From assembly GCA_934728205.1 (NCBI GenBank), contig CAKVEH010000050.1, positions 1-8,575 on the forward strand: a stretch of DNA of 8,575 nucleotides. The letters run 5' to 3'. Positions 1 to 8,475 of the stretch are shown here, one piece after another. Every line of letters begins with the position of its first letter. Within the stretch, counting starts at the first letter, position 1. A program made the translations under genes and the position numbers. The notes beneath the pieces are model-generated. The model worked only from the letters and a program-made list of their open reading frames with translations, searched no databases and had not been told where the DNA came from. The DNA is from an uncultured Helicobacteraceae bacterium (GTDB lineage: Bacteria > Campylobacterota > Campylobacteria > Campylobacterales > Helicobacteraceae).

Positions 1-418
1 TAAAAAAGTCGCCGAGTGCATTAACTCGCCATTTATTGATAAAGCACAAAAAGAACAGCTCATTTTAAGTGTTTTTGATACATTGGAGCAAAAGTTTGAA
101 AACCTACTTAAAGTTTTGGTCGCAAGTGATAGAATCTGTCTAATCCCAGAGATTATCAAGGGCTTAGAGAAAAAGCTCCTCGCAGACAAAAAACAATTTG
201 TAGCGATTTTAAAAATCAAGCAAGAACTAGATTCTGCGACATTGCAGAGCATCGCTAAAAGTCTTTCTACTAAACTCAATGCCAATCTTGATGTGCGTCA
301 AGAAAAGGCTTCTATTGAGGGTATTAGACTTAGTGTGGAGGACTTGGGCGTAGAGATTGCGTTCTCAAAAGAGCGTTTTTTAGGGGATTTGACAAATCAT
401 ATCCTCAAAGCAATTTAA
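1..418 (+). CDS. atpH: ATP synthase F1 delta subunit, 5' partial
   Basis: Delta subunit of the F1Fo ATP synthase, the peripheral-stalk protein that ties the top of the alpha3beta3 head to the b subunits on the cytoplasmic face of the inner membrane. The reading frame is open from base 2 to a TAA at 416-418, giving 138 residues. The family is usually near 180 residues, so roughly 40 N-terminal residues lie outside the window. The TTG at 83 is internal and should not be taken as the start, because the sequence upstream of it (KKVAECINSPFIDKAQK) is typical delta-subunit helix. The C-terminal part (IEGIRLSVEDLGVEIAFS, then a short terminal helix) matches the conserved delta C-terminal domain. atpA starts 20 nt downstream, and the order delta-alpha-gamma-beta-epsilon confirms identity. 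Identity is near certain; only the exact missing length is inferred. Confidence 0.95.
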   Translation, partial: KKVAECINSPFIDKAQKEQLILSVFDTLEQKFENLLKVLVASDRICLIPEIIKGLEKKLLADKKQFVAILKIKQELDSATLQSIAKSLSTKLNANLDVRQEKASIEGIRLSVEDLGVEIAFSKERFLGDLTNHILKAI

Positions 419-438
419 TCTAAACATAAGGAGAAACA

Positions 439-1953
439 ATGGTAGCAAAGTTAAAGTCAGAAGAGGTCAGCTCGATAATCAAAGAGCGAATCGAAAATTT
501 TAATATCAATGTGGATATTAGTGAAACAGGTAAGGTTGTTTTGTATTCTGATGGCGTGGCGAAAGTCTATGGACTTAATAATGTTATGTATTATGAAATG
601 GTGGAGTTTGAGACAGGTGATATTGGTATCGCTTCGAGCTTAGAAGAATCAAGTGTCGGTATCGTGGTGCTTGGCAGTGGTAAAAACATCAAAGAGGGCA
701 CTTCAGTAAAGAGATTAAAGAAACTTATGAAAGTGCCCGTTGGCGATAGTGTCGTGGGACGCGTGATAAACACTCTTGGTGAAGCCATTGATGGTAAGGG
801 TGCGATAGAATCTAGCGAATATCGATTTGTAGAGGAGAAAGCCCCGGGCATTATGGCAAGAAAGTCTGTGCACGAGCCATTGCAAACAGGACTAAAAGCT
901 ATTGATGCGCTTGTGCCTATCGGTCGCGGACAAAGAGAGCTTATCATCGGCGATAGACAAACAGGTAAAACCACCGTGGCTGTGGATACTATCATCAACC
1001 AAAAAGGACAAGATGTAATTTGTATCTATGTAGCAATCGGGCAAAAGGAATCCACCGTCGCCCAAGTAGTGCGCAAACTCGAAGAGCACGGCGCAATGGA
1101 ATACACCGTGATTGTGAATGCCCCTGCCTCATCTTCTGCGGCAATGCAATTTATCGCTCCTTATGCTGGAGTAACCATTGGAGAATACTTTAGAGATAAT
1201 GGCAGACACGCACTTATCATTTATGATGATTTGAGTAAGCACGCCGTGGCTTACCGCGAAATGTCTCTTATCCTTAGGAGACCGCCCGGACGCGAGGCAT
1301 TCCCCGGTGATGTGTTTTATCTACACTCTCGATTGCTAGAGCGCGCAGCTAAGCTTAGCGATGCGCTAGGAGCTGGCTCTTTAACTGCATTGCCAATCAT
1401 TGAAACACAAGCGGGCGATATTTCTGCATATATTCCTACCAATGTGATTTCGATTACTGATGGGCAAATCTTCCTTGAAAAAGACTTATTTAACTCTGGT
1501 GTGCGTCCCGCTATCAATGTGGGCTTGTCTGTTTCGCGCGTGGGTGGTGCGGCACAAATTAAGGCGATTAAGCAAGTTTCTGGTAATTTACGCCTTGACT
1601 TGGCGCAATACAGAGAGCTTCAAGCATTCTCGCAATTTGCTTCAGACCTTGATGAGATTAGTCGTAAGCAACTTGATAGAGGACAAAGAATGGTTGAGAT
1701 TCTCAAGCAACCTCCATATTCACCATTAGCAGTTGAAAAGCAAATTGTTATGATTTTTGCTGGCGCAAGAGGCTTTTTAGATGATGTAGGTGTGGATAAA
1801 ATCGGAGAGTTTGAAAATAGCCTTTATCCATTTATCGAGGCAAAATATCCTAAAGTCTTTGAGGAAATTCGTGCGAAAAAAGCCCTAGACAACGACATAG
1901 AATCTACACTCAATAACGCGCTCAAAGAGTTTAAAAGCACTTTTGTAGGCTAA
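439..1953 (+). CDS. atpA: ATP synthase F1 alpha subunit
   Basis: Non-catalytic nucleotide-binding alpha subunit of F1 (504 aa, normal family length). It alternates with beta in the head and supplies the arginine finger to the catalytic site. Visible landmarks are the N-terminal beta-barrel region (about 25-95), the Walker A loop GDRQTGKT at residues 171-178, a Walker B-type strand [18 protein letters not shown] at 257-274, and the signature [10 protein letters not shown] at 364-373 with arginine finger R367. The C-terminal helical bundle includes [17 protein letters not shown] from about 389. The ATG at 439 follows a good AAGGAG Shine-Dalgarno at 428-433. The gene lies 20 nt after atpH and 18 nt before atpG, consistent with one transcript. 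No frameshift or missing key residue is seen. Open frames on the other strand and in the other + frames here are shadows. Confidence 0.99.
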   Translation: MVAKLKSEEVSSIIKERIENFNINVDISETGKVVLYSDGVAKVYGLNNVMYYEMVEFETGDIGIASSLEESSVGIVVLGSGKNIKEGTSVKRLKKLMKVPVGDSVVGRVINTLGEAIDGKGAIESSEYRFVEEKAPGIMARKSVHEPLQTGLKAIDALVPIGRGQRELIIGDRQTGKTTVAVDTIINQKGQDVICIYVAIGQKESTVAQVVRKLEEHGAMEYTVIVNAPASSSAAMQFIAPYAGVTIGEYFRDNGRHALIIYDDLSKHAVAYREMSLILRRPPGREAFPGDVFYLHSRLLERAAKLSDALGAGSLTALPIIETQAGDISAYIPTNVISITDGQIFLEKDLFNSGVRPAINVGLSVSRVGGAAQIKAIKQVSGNLRLDLAQYRELQAFSQFASDLDEISRKQLDRGQRMVEILKQPPYSPLAVEKQIVMIFAGARGFLDDVGVDKIGEFENSLYPFIEAKYPKVFEEIRAKKALDNDIESTLNNALKEFKSTFVG

Positions 1954-1971
1954 AATAATAAGGAGTATGCA

Positions 1972-2874
1972 ATGGGTGGGAATCTAAAGGAGATACGAAG
2001 AAAAATCACAAGCGTGAAAAATACGCAAAAAACTACGCGCGCAATGAAGCTCGTCTCCACTTCAAAGCTCAAAAAGACCGAAGAGCTCGCAAGACGCTCT
2101 AAAGTCTATTCACAAAAGCTCAATGAAGTTTTTGATGATATTGTGCGCAAAGTTTTGATTAAAGGGGTGGAAAATATCAATAGCAAATACTTTTTGGGCT
2201 CTAAAAGCAGAGATATTAAAAAGATTGATATTGTGTTTATCACTGCGGACAAAGGACTTTGTGGCGGATTTAATCAAGCTACAATCAAAGAGGTGTTGCG
2301 TTTGATGAACTCTTATAAAGAGAAAAATATCAAGGTGCGCCTGCGAGGCATTGGTAAAAAGGGTATTGCGTTTTTTACTTTCAATGATATTGAGGTGCTT
2401 GATAAAGCGATAAACCTAAGCTCAATGCCTACTTATGAGGGGGCAGCGAATTTTATCGGCAATGTCGTGCAAGACTTTTTAGACGGACTTACTGATGAAA
2501 TCATCATTGTGCATAATGGCTTTAAAAATATGATTTCTCAACAGCTAGAATCTCGTGCTTTACTTCCGCTAACTATAAATATCGATACAGAACAAGTAAA
2601 GCAAGATAACGCAATCCTTAATATAGAATCTGAAGAGTCAGAAGATGTCGTGCTCGACCAGCTTGCACAAAAATACATCGAATACAATATGTATTACGCG
2701 CTTATAGATTCTTTGGCTGCTGAGCACAGCGCGCGTGTGCAAGCAATGGATGCTGCGACAAACAACGCTGGGGATTTGGTTAAGAGTTTGAGTATTTCTT
2801 ACAACAAAGCACGCCAAGAGGCTATCACAACAGAGCTTGTTGAGATAAACGCTGGTGTAGAATCAATGAAATAA
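1972..2874 (+). CDS. atpG: ATP synthase F1 gamma subunit
   Basis: Central rotor shaft of F1 (300 aa, close to other epsilonproteobacterial gamma subunits). Its two terminal helices form the coiled coil that turns inside the alpha3beta3 ring and drives the conformational cycle. The N-terminal helix carries the family signature [19 protein letters not shown] (residues 8-26). The Rossmann-like middle begins with [17 protein letters not shown] (85-101). The C-terminal helix contains [16 protein letters not shown] (251-266) and continues to the end, [20 protein letters not shown] at 1960-1965 lies 6 nt before the ATG. A nearby ATG at 1967 is out of frame. The gene lies between atpA (18 nt gap) and atpD (15 nt gap). 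Nothing unusual is visible. Confidence 0.99.
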   Translation: MGGNLKEIRRKITSVKNTQKTTRAMKLVSTSKLKKTEELARRSKVYSQKLNEVFDDIVRKVLIKGVENINSKYFLGSKSRDIKKIDIVFITADKGLCGGFNQATIKEVLRLMNSYKEKNIKVRLRGIGKKGIAFFTFNDIEVLDKAINLSSMPTYEGAANFIGNVVQDFLDGLTDEIIIVHNGFKNMISQQLESRALLPLTINIDTEQVKQDNAILNIESEESEDVVLDQLAQKYIEYNMYYALIDSLAAEHSARVQAMDAATNNAGDLVKSLSISYNKARQEAITTELVEINAGVESMK

Positions 2875-4287
<1,413 letters not shown>

Positions 4288-4297
4288 AGGCAAAGCT

Positions 4298-4690
4298 ATG
4301 GAACATTTGGAATTAAGTATCATCACGCCCTATGGTAAGATTTATGATGGCAAGGTAGCGTGGGTGGTGATGCCGGGCTCTCAAGGCGAATTTGGCGTAT
4401 ATCCCGGACACTGCAATTTACTCTCTACGCTTAAAACAGGTGTCGTAGAGCTAGAGAGAGCAAATGGCAAGACAGAGCTTATAGCCATAAATTGGGGCTA
4501 TGCAGAAGTCTCTCCACAAAAAGTGAATATCATCGCTGATGGTGCTGTCTCTATCAGTGGAAACACGCAAGATAAGATTGCCAGTGCGATTGAAGATGCT
4601 AAAAAGCTCTTAGAGGAAGCAAGTAGCGATACTGTGGCTATGGCTTCTGTCGTTTCACGCATAGAAAACACCGTAAAAAGCAAGCTCTAA
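4298..4690 (+). CDS. atpC: ATP synthase F1 epsilon subunit
   Basis: Epsilon subunit (130 aa), the foot of the central stalk that links gamma to the c-ring and can brake ATP hydrolysis. The N-terminal beta-sandwich (about 1-85) shows the family patterns LSIITPYGKIYDG (6-18) and VMPGSQGEFGVYPGH (24-38), then WGYAEVSPQKVNIIADGA. The C-terminal two-helix tail (about 92-130) is rich in Ala, Lys and Glu. The AAAGG Shine-Dalgarno (4286-4290) overlaps the atpD stop codon, so translation may be partly coupled. The last codons of this gene also form the 5' arm of the probable terminator. It is the final gene of the atp operon. Confidence 0.97.
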   Translation: MEHLELSIITPYGKIYDGKVAWVVMPGSQGEFGVYPGHCNLLSTLKTGVVELERANGKTELIAINWGYAEVSPQKVNIIADGAVSISGNTQDKIASAIEDAKKLLEEASSDTVAMASVVSRIENTVKSKL

Positions 4691-4702
4691 GCCTTGCTTT
4701 TT
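4675..4702 (+). terminator. probable Rho-independent terminator of the atp operon
   Basis: A perfect 10-bp inverted repeat, AAAAAGCAAG (4675-4684) with CTTGCTTTTT (4693-4702), encloses an 8-nt loop. The T-run is the 3' end of the stem itself. The 5' arm lies in the last codons of atpC and the stop codon (4688-4690) is in the loop. GC content of the stem is low, so efficiency may be partial. Its A-tract/T-tract symmetry suggests it could also work on the opposite strand. Confidence 0.6.
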
Positions 4703-4727
4703 ACACACTTAAAGAAGCAAAGGTGGC

Positions 4728-4752
4728 TAAACAAATTTGTCTTGTTTAAGGA
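4728..4752 (+). promoter_or_regulatory. inverted repeat leading into the ribosome binding site of the LpoB-like lipoprotein gene
   Basis: TAAACAA (4728-4734) can pair with TTGTTTA (4742-4748) around a 7-nt loop. The same stretch contains the perfect palindrome ACAAATTTGT (4731-4740). The 3' arm runs directly into the Shine-Dalgarno AAGGA (4748-4752), which lies 6 nt before the ATG at 4759. It could be an operator or a weak translational hairpin, or chance in AT-rich DNA. The 56-nt gap between the terminator and the ATG shows no clear sigma70 -10 box, so how this gene is transcribed is uncertain; read-through from atpC is possible. Confidence 0.25.
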
Positions 4753-4758
4753 TTTGAA

Positions 4759-5997
4759 ATGCTTAAATTACCTCCCCCTCGCGTTTTAACGCTTTTAATC
4801 ATTTGTTGTATTAGTATATTTTGCGCGTGCAATGCACCACAAACCCCACAAGATTCCATTGACACAATGATACAATCCCACGCCAATGCACTAGAGAAAT
4901 TTAGCGAGGGATTAAAAAAGCCAAAAGTCATCGCCATTTCAGATATTATAAACTACACAGGCGAAGCCATTGATATACAATCACTCATCGCCAAACTCAA
5001 ACTCGCCCTCTCACATAACCACAAAATTACCTTTAGTAGTGCTGTGGGCGGGAGTGGCGCGAATATAGACACAATGATTAAACAATCTCGCAAGTTGCGT
5101 GATAATGCGGAGTTTAACCCCTACACGACTAAAGAAAAGGGTGAATTGCTCGCCCCTGATTACTCCCTCTCTGGTAAAATCACTAAAAGCAATGGTGGAT
5201 ATGAGTTTCTCCTCACTTTGAGTGATTTGGGTAAAGGGGTGGAAGTGTGGAGCAATATTGCGCGATTTCATAAACTACCGATAATAGACACAAAAATCTT
5301 TAAAAATATTAGCGATGAACTTTTAGAAAAATGCACTAAAGATGGCGATTCTAATGCGTGTAAGGAAATGGCACAAATGCTTGATACGCTTATTGCCACA
5401 GATACAAAGACACGAAAAAAGATACTCGGGTGCAAAAAAGAGGAGTGTTTAAAAATAGGGTATTTTTACTCACTTATTTCGCGTAATACTGAAGCGATAG
5501 AATTTGTCCAAAAAGCTATCAACACGGGATATGATGAGTTTTCAAAAGAACTTGGTGCTTACTTCATTTTATCCTCTATATATCATTATGAGGATAACGA
5601 ACAAAAAGCCCAATATTACGCAAAACTAGGTTGTGAAAATAAAGAATATGAATCGTGCGCCATAGTGGCTGGAGAACACTATGAGAAAAAAGAATACAAA
5701 GAAGCAAAAAAGTATTTTGAAAGTGCTTGTGATAAAGCAAAAAATACAGATATGAGGGCTTTTAGCTGTAAGTATCTTGGAATCTTGCACTACAATGGCT
5801 TGGGAGTGGTAAAAGATACCAAAAAAGGCTTAGCATACTTTGAAGACTCTTGCTATATAGGTTCTGTGGAATCTTGTGGCACATTAGAAAACCTCTATAA
5901 CTCTGGCGATAAAGACACAAAACAAGACGCAAATCTAGCAAACAAATTTGCCAAAAAGGCTTGCGATTTGGGAGATAAGGATACTTGCGCGTATTAA
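4759..5997 (+). CDS. LpoB-like lipoprotein with C-terminal cysteine-paired Sel1 repeats
   Basis: Predicted 412-aa envelope lipoprotein. Residues 9-23 are a hydrophobic signal segment ending in FCA-C24, an acceptable though not ideal lipobox (Phe at -3), so C24 is the likely lipidation site. Residues 55-172 resemble the LpoB family of peptidoglycan-synthase activators: KVIAISDIINYTGEAID, the SRKLRDNAEFNPYTT segment, LLAPDYSLSGKI, then LTLSDLGKGVEVWSN. Residues 186-412 are Sel1/TPR-like helical repeats as in Helicobacter cysteine-rich (Hcp) proteins, with cysteine pairs at 192/201, 225/230, 292/300, 324/337, 365/373 and 402/410. In Hcp proteins such pairs form disulfides, which fits a periplasmic location. 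AAGGA at 4748-4752 supports the ATG. The protein stops two residues after its last cysteine (CAY), about 10 residues earlier than the related repeats downstream, so its C-terminus may be truncated. Domain calls come from pattern recognition; the role is inferred and the binding partner is unknown. Confidence 0.8.
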   Translation: MLKLPPPRVLTLLIICCISIFCACNAPQTPQDSIDTMIQSHANALEKFSEGLKKPKVIAISDIINYTGEAIDIQSLIAKLKLALSHNHKITFSSAVGGSGANIDTMIKQSRKLRDNAEFNPYTTKEKGELLAPDYSLSGKITKSNGGYEFLLTLSDLGKGVEVWSNIARFHKLPIIDTKIFKNISDELLEKCTKDGDSNACKEMAQMLDTLIATDTKTRKKILGCKKEECLKIGYFYSLISRNTEAIEFVQKAINTGYDEFSKELGAYFILSSIYHYEDNEQKAQYYAKLGCENKEYESCAIVAGEHYEKKEYKEAKKYFESACDKAKNTDMRAFSCKYLGILHYNGLGVVKDTKKGLAYFEDSCYIGSVESCGTLENLYNSGDKDTKQDANLANKFAKKACDLGDKDTCAY

Positions 5998-6610
5998 ACA
6001 ACGACAAACCCTTGAGTCAAGCTATAATAAATGTATAGCTGGCGATAAAGCAATGTGTAAAGAAATCACACAACAAAAACTATTTAGTAGATTCATAGAA
6101 CATTGTGATTTTGGAGATAGTGGAATTTGTGAGCTTATAGGACAAATCTACTATCTTGCTGATGAATATAAAACAGCAAAGCCATATTTGAAAAAAGCCT
6201 GTGATAATGGCATTTATACGAGTTGTTTGCTTTTGGCTCAAGTATATGGTATCTTTGAAAAAGATTCTCCTAATGGAGCGAAATATTATGAAATTGTATG
6301 CAATAAAGCAAGTGGATTAACCAAAGGTATCGCTTGTGGTTACTTAGGTTCTTATTATGCAATGGGTCTTGGAGTGCGGCAAGACATTAAAAAAGCTCAT
6401 TCATTATATAGACTTTCCTGTGAATCTGGAGCTACTATCGGATGTGTTAGTATAGGCAGTGCGTATGAAGTTGGGCAACGAGGAGCCGGGATTAAACAAA
6501 ATATGCGTATAGCCAAAGAATATTATGGCAGGGGTTGTGATTTAGGAAATCGTGGCTACGAGGAGAGTTGCGCAGAATATAGAAAATTAAACGAACAAGG
6601 TATCCCTTAG
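5948..6610 (+). pseudogene. Sel1/Hcp-type repeat remnant, out of frame with the upstream lipoprotein gene
   Basis: This frame (TAG at 6608-6610) is shifted by one base relative to the lipoprotein gene and overlaps its end. From about 6009 it encodes about 200 residues of Sel1-like repeats with six cysteine pairs: C-x7-C three times, then C-x11-C, C-x7-C and C-x10-C. The order matches residues 186-412 of the upstream protein: YNKCIAGDKAMCKE against LEKCTKDGDSNACKE, YAMGLGVRQDIKKA against YNGLGVVKDTKKG, and GCDLGNRGYEESC against ACDLGDKDTC. The only in-frame starts are TTG 5948, inside the upstream gene, and ATG 6053, inside the first repeat. Neither has a Shine-Dalgarno or signal peptide, although cysteine-paired repeats need export. 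It is therefore probably a 5'-deleted tandem paralogue or the frameshifted end of one long gene. An assembly indel cannot be excluded. A short cytoplasmic protein from ATG 6053 is possible but less likely. Confidence 0.6.
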
Positions 6611-6664
6611 GATTCCCATTTGGCGCACGATTCCACATTTCCCACACAAAATCCCATAAAATCA

Positions 6665-6700
6665 CGCTAAAATTACAATTTAGATTCTATAATTCCACAT
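6665..6700 (+). promoter_or_regulatory. probable sigma70 promoter for exbB/tolQ-exbD/tolR-tolA
   Basis: A perfect -10 box TATAAT lies at 6688-6693 in AT-rich DNA (CTAAAATTACAATTTAGATTC upstream). No canonical -35 box is present at the expected position (CGCTAA at 6665-6670), which is normal for epsilonproteobacterial promoters. The predicted start of transcription is near 6700, leaving a leader of about 30 nt before the ATG at 6731. The 120-nt gap after the Sel1 remnant and the absence of other promoter-like sequence support this as the entry point of the motor operon. Confidence 0.55.
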
Positions 6701-6718
6701 AGCAATGTATCATTTACT

Positions 6719-6724
6719 AAGGAA
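6719..6724 (+). promoter_or_regulatory. ribosome binding site that decides the exbB/tolQ start
   Basis: AAGGAA at 6719-6724 lies 6 nt before the ATG at 6731 but directly abuts the in-frame GTG at 6725. Normal spacing therefore favours the ATG, giving a 189-aa protein and not 191 aa. Confidence 0.7.
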
Positions 6725-6730
6725 GTGTCA

Positions 6731-7300
6731 ATGGATATTTTCGTTTCGTTTATTACCAAAAGCTCTGTTCCCACGCTCATAGTCATTTTTTGGCTAGCAG
6801 TGTATCTTTTTATCACGCTATGGATTTATATTTATAAAAACTTCAGTCTCAATGATTGGCTAAACAACGAAAATACCAACCTAGAGATTCTCATCGCTAG
6901 CCCGCACACTCTGCCACAGAGCAAAATCCTGCAAGTCATCACCCAAAACTACGATACGACTAGATTAGATTCTAATATTTTAAGCATTTGGAAAACGCGC
7001 GCACTTCAACAAGCAACAAAAGGCTTAGTGATTCTTAGCATTATCGCCTCCACCGCACCATTTATCGGGCTTTTTGGCACGGTAGTAGAGATTTTAGAGG
7101 CATTTTCGCATTTAAGCGGTGGAGGAGTGAGCTTTGATATTATCGCGCCTATTATTTCAAAGGCACTTGTGGCTACGGCTTGTGGGATTCTTACAGCCAT
7201 TCCTGCGTATTCATTTTACTTGTTGCTAAAGCGCAAATCCTACAATCTAAGCGTATGTATCCAAATGCAAATAAACCTTATCCTAAGCGCGCAACGATAG
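6731..7300 (+). CDS. exbB: ExbB/TolQ-family proton-channel subunit
   Basis: Inner-membrane subunit of a MotA/TolQ/ExbB-type motor (189 aa), which with the ExbD/TolR partner uses the proton motive force to energise TonB or TolA. Three membrane segments are visible: about 13-35, 97-123 and 143-166. A cytoplasmic stretch lies between the first two. The second segment carries the family signature STAPFIGLFGTVVEI (107-121), followed by a loop GGGVSF (130-135). The third has the conserved pattern ALVATACGILTAIPAYSFY (145-163). The ATG at 6731 is chosen over GTG 6725 from ribosome-binding-site spacing. The H. pylori and C. jejuni homologues at this locus are named exbB, but where tolB and pal follow the function is probably TolQ. 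The sequence alone does not separate the two. exbD follows after 14 nt. Confidence 0.92.
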   Translation: MDIFVSFITKSSVPTLIVIFWLAVYLFITLWIYIYKNFSLNDWLNNENTNLEILIASPHTLPQSKILQVITQNYDTTRLDSNILSIWKTRALQQATKGLVILSIIASTAPFIGLFGTVVEILEAFSHLSGGGVSFDIIAPIISKALVATACGILTAIPAYSFYLLLKRKSYNLSVCIQMQINLILSAQR

Positions 7301-7314
7301 CGTGAGGAATACAA

Positions 7315-7716
7315 ATGAGCGAAGAAGAACTAGGATTAGATGATAAGCCAGAGCTTAATATCACGCCACTTGTCGATGTAATGCTTGTGCTTTTGGCGAT
7401 TTTGATGATTGGGATTCCCACCGTTACTTACCAAGAAGACATCACTCTACCGCGCGGGAGCAAAAGTAAAAAGTTGGAGCGCGATTCTATCATCGAAGTG
7501 CGTGCCACCGTGGATAAAAAAATCTTTGTGCGTGATGAAGTGTTTGATTATTTTAGCTTTGCGGATAATTTCACGCTTAAATCCGCTCGCCTTGATAAAT
7601 CACTCCCTGTATTTATCCGTGCGGATAAAAATTTGCGTTATGAAGAAGTGATGAGTATATTAAAAGTGATTAAAGAAGCTGGGTTTTTGAGGGTTTCGCT
7701 CGTTACAGGAGGGTAG
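7315..7716 (+). CDS. exbD: ExbD/TolR-family motor subunit
   Basis: Single-span inner-membrane partner of ExbB/TolQ (133 aa). A short acidic cytoplasmic N-terminus (residues 1-13) is followed by LNITPLVDVMLVLLAILMI (14-32), the family signature. D21 matches the essential membrane aspartate (E. coli ExbD D25, TolR D23) that carries protons. The periplasmic domain (about 45-133) has the usual ending PVFIRADKNLRYEEVMSI, then a helix and LRVSLVTGG. GAGGA at 7304-7308 lies 6 nt before the ATG. The gene is immediately followed by the TolA-like gene (TAG then ATG, no gap), so the two are translationally linked. It could be TolR or ExbD in function, and the neighbouring TolA-like gene favours TolR. 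Confidence 0.93.
   Translation: MSEEELGLDDKPELNITPLVDVMLVLLAILMIGIPTVTYQEDITLPRGSKSKKLERDSIIEVRATVDKKIFVRDEVFDYFSFADNFTLKSARLDKSLPVFIRADKNLRYEEVMSILKVIKEAGFLRVSLVTGG
7707..7713 (+). promoter_or_regulatory. strong ribosome binding site inside the end of exbD/tolR
   Basis: AGGAGGG sits in the last codons of exbD/tolR, only 3 nt before the ATG at 7717. A second in-frame ATG at 7732 is preceded by GAAGG (7721-7725) with a 6-nt gap. The start of the TolA-like protein is therefore uncertain by five residues, which does not affect its domains. Confidence 0.5.
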
Positions 7717-8475
7717 ATGCGAAGGTATGAAATGCGCGAGCGCGATGACTTTTTGCTTTTTATTTCTAGTGGAATGATTGCATTTTGTCTAATGGCATTG
7801 CTTGCCTTTGGACTTTTTGCTGGATTAGTTATCGTGCCTACCAAATACGCTTCTATAAGTGAAAGTGCCATAACCATAGAATCTATCGACCTCCAAGCCT
7901 ACCTTGACATCAGCAAAGAGACACAACCACAAATACAAACCCCCAAAAATAATCCGCTTGAAGGGCTTGGCGTGAATGAAATGTTTGAAAACATCGATAG
8001 TGATAGCGAGCCAAAGAGCGAGGAAATCGCAGATAATAGAGAGAAAATGGCACAAAACACCGACACCCAAAAGCTCCAAGAACTCATCGAGCAAAGCAAA
8101 AATATACAGGAGCGGCTAAACGCAATGGATACTATCGCTATCACAAATAGCCAAGATTCCAATGAGGGCGAGTTTGATGAGTATTATGCACAGATTCAAC
8201 AAATTTTCCAAAAGCAATGGGACAGCAACAAAACCTTTTTGCCACCCGATTTGGTGGGCGTGGCACTTATCCACATTAACGAAAAAGGAAAAATGACTTA
8301 TAGTGTGAAGCGATATAGCCAAGATAAAAGCTTTGATAGCACGCTTGATTCTGTGTTGCGCTCGCTTGAGGATTATCCATTTCCTTTGCCTAAAAAGACG
8401 CGTAGCATTGATATTCAGTTTAAAAGCAATGTAAGCAAAAACCGCTCAAACACAAATGTAGGAATCACACAATGA
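7717..8475 (+). CDS. tolA: TolA/TonB-like energy transducer
   Basis: Predicted periplasm-spanning protein (252 aa) driven by the ExbB-ExbD pair encoded just upstream. A charged cytoplasmic N-terminus is followed by one membrane anchor (about 12-41). A polar, Gln/Glu/Lys-rich linker (about 45-150) includes a short helical stretch, MAQNTDTQKLQELIEQSKNI (111-130). The C-terminal domain (about 152-237) resembles TolA/TonB C-terminal domains: YYAQIQQIFQKQW, VGVALIHINEKGKMTYSVKR, then a helix and YPFPLPKKT. The tail is Asn/Ser/Lys-rich. The linker is much shorter than the long helical domain of E. coli TolA, and no Pro-rich Glu-Pro/Lys-Pro repeat of TonB type is visible, so TolA is preferred on context. 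The ATG at 7717 abuts the exbD/tolR stop; ATG 7732 is an alternative. The 3' end overlaps the next gene by ATGA. Confidence 0.75.
   Translation: MRRYEMRERDDFLLFISSGMIAFCLMALLAFGLFAGLVIVPTKYASISESAITIESIDLQAYLDISKETQPQIQTPKNNPLEGLGVNEMFENIDSDSEPKSEEIADNREKMAQNTDTQKLQELIEQSKNIQERLNAMDTIAITNSQDSNEGEFDEYYAQIQQIFQKQWDSNKTFLPPDLVGVALIHINEKGKMTYSVKRYSQDKSFDSTLDSVLRSLEDYPFPLPKKTRSIDIQFKSNVSKNRSNTNVGITQ

Noticed and set aside
83..418. A separate small gene starting at TTG 83
   Set aside because: The frame is open and delta-like upstream to the window edge; it is the tail of atpH.
591..1089. Open frames on the minus strand within atpA
   Set aside because: They lie entirely opposite a highly conserved gene, show no recognisable domains and are shadows of its codon pattern. 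The same holds for frames opposite atpD, atpC, the lipoprotein gene and tolA, and for the alternative + frames at 1460-1729, 3245-3478 and 7409-7651.
5951..6000. Phase-variable homopolymer switching at the repeat-gene junction
   Set aside because: The longest run near the junction is five A residues, and it lies upstream of a well-conserved repeat in the first frame, so slippage there would not explain the frame change. No long tract is present.
5985..6010. Programmed ribosomal frameshift joining the two Sel1 frames
   Set aside because: The TAT-TAA stop context has no slippery heptamer, no internal Shine-Dalgarno at the right distance and no obvious downstream hairpin. The short repeat interval fits a deletion better.
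6602..6613. Hairpin ATCC-CTTA-GGAT at the end of the Sel1 remnant as a terminator
   Set aside because: The stem is only 4 bp and no T-run follows.
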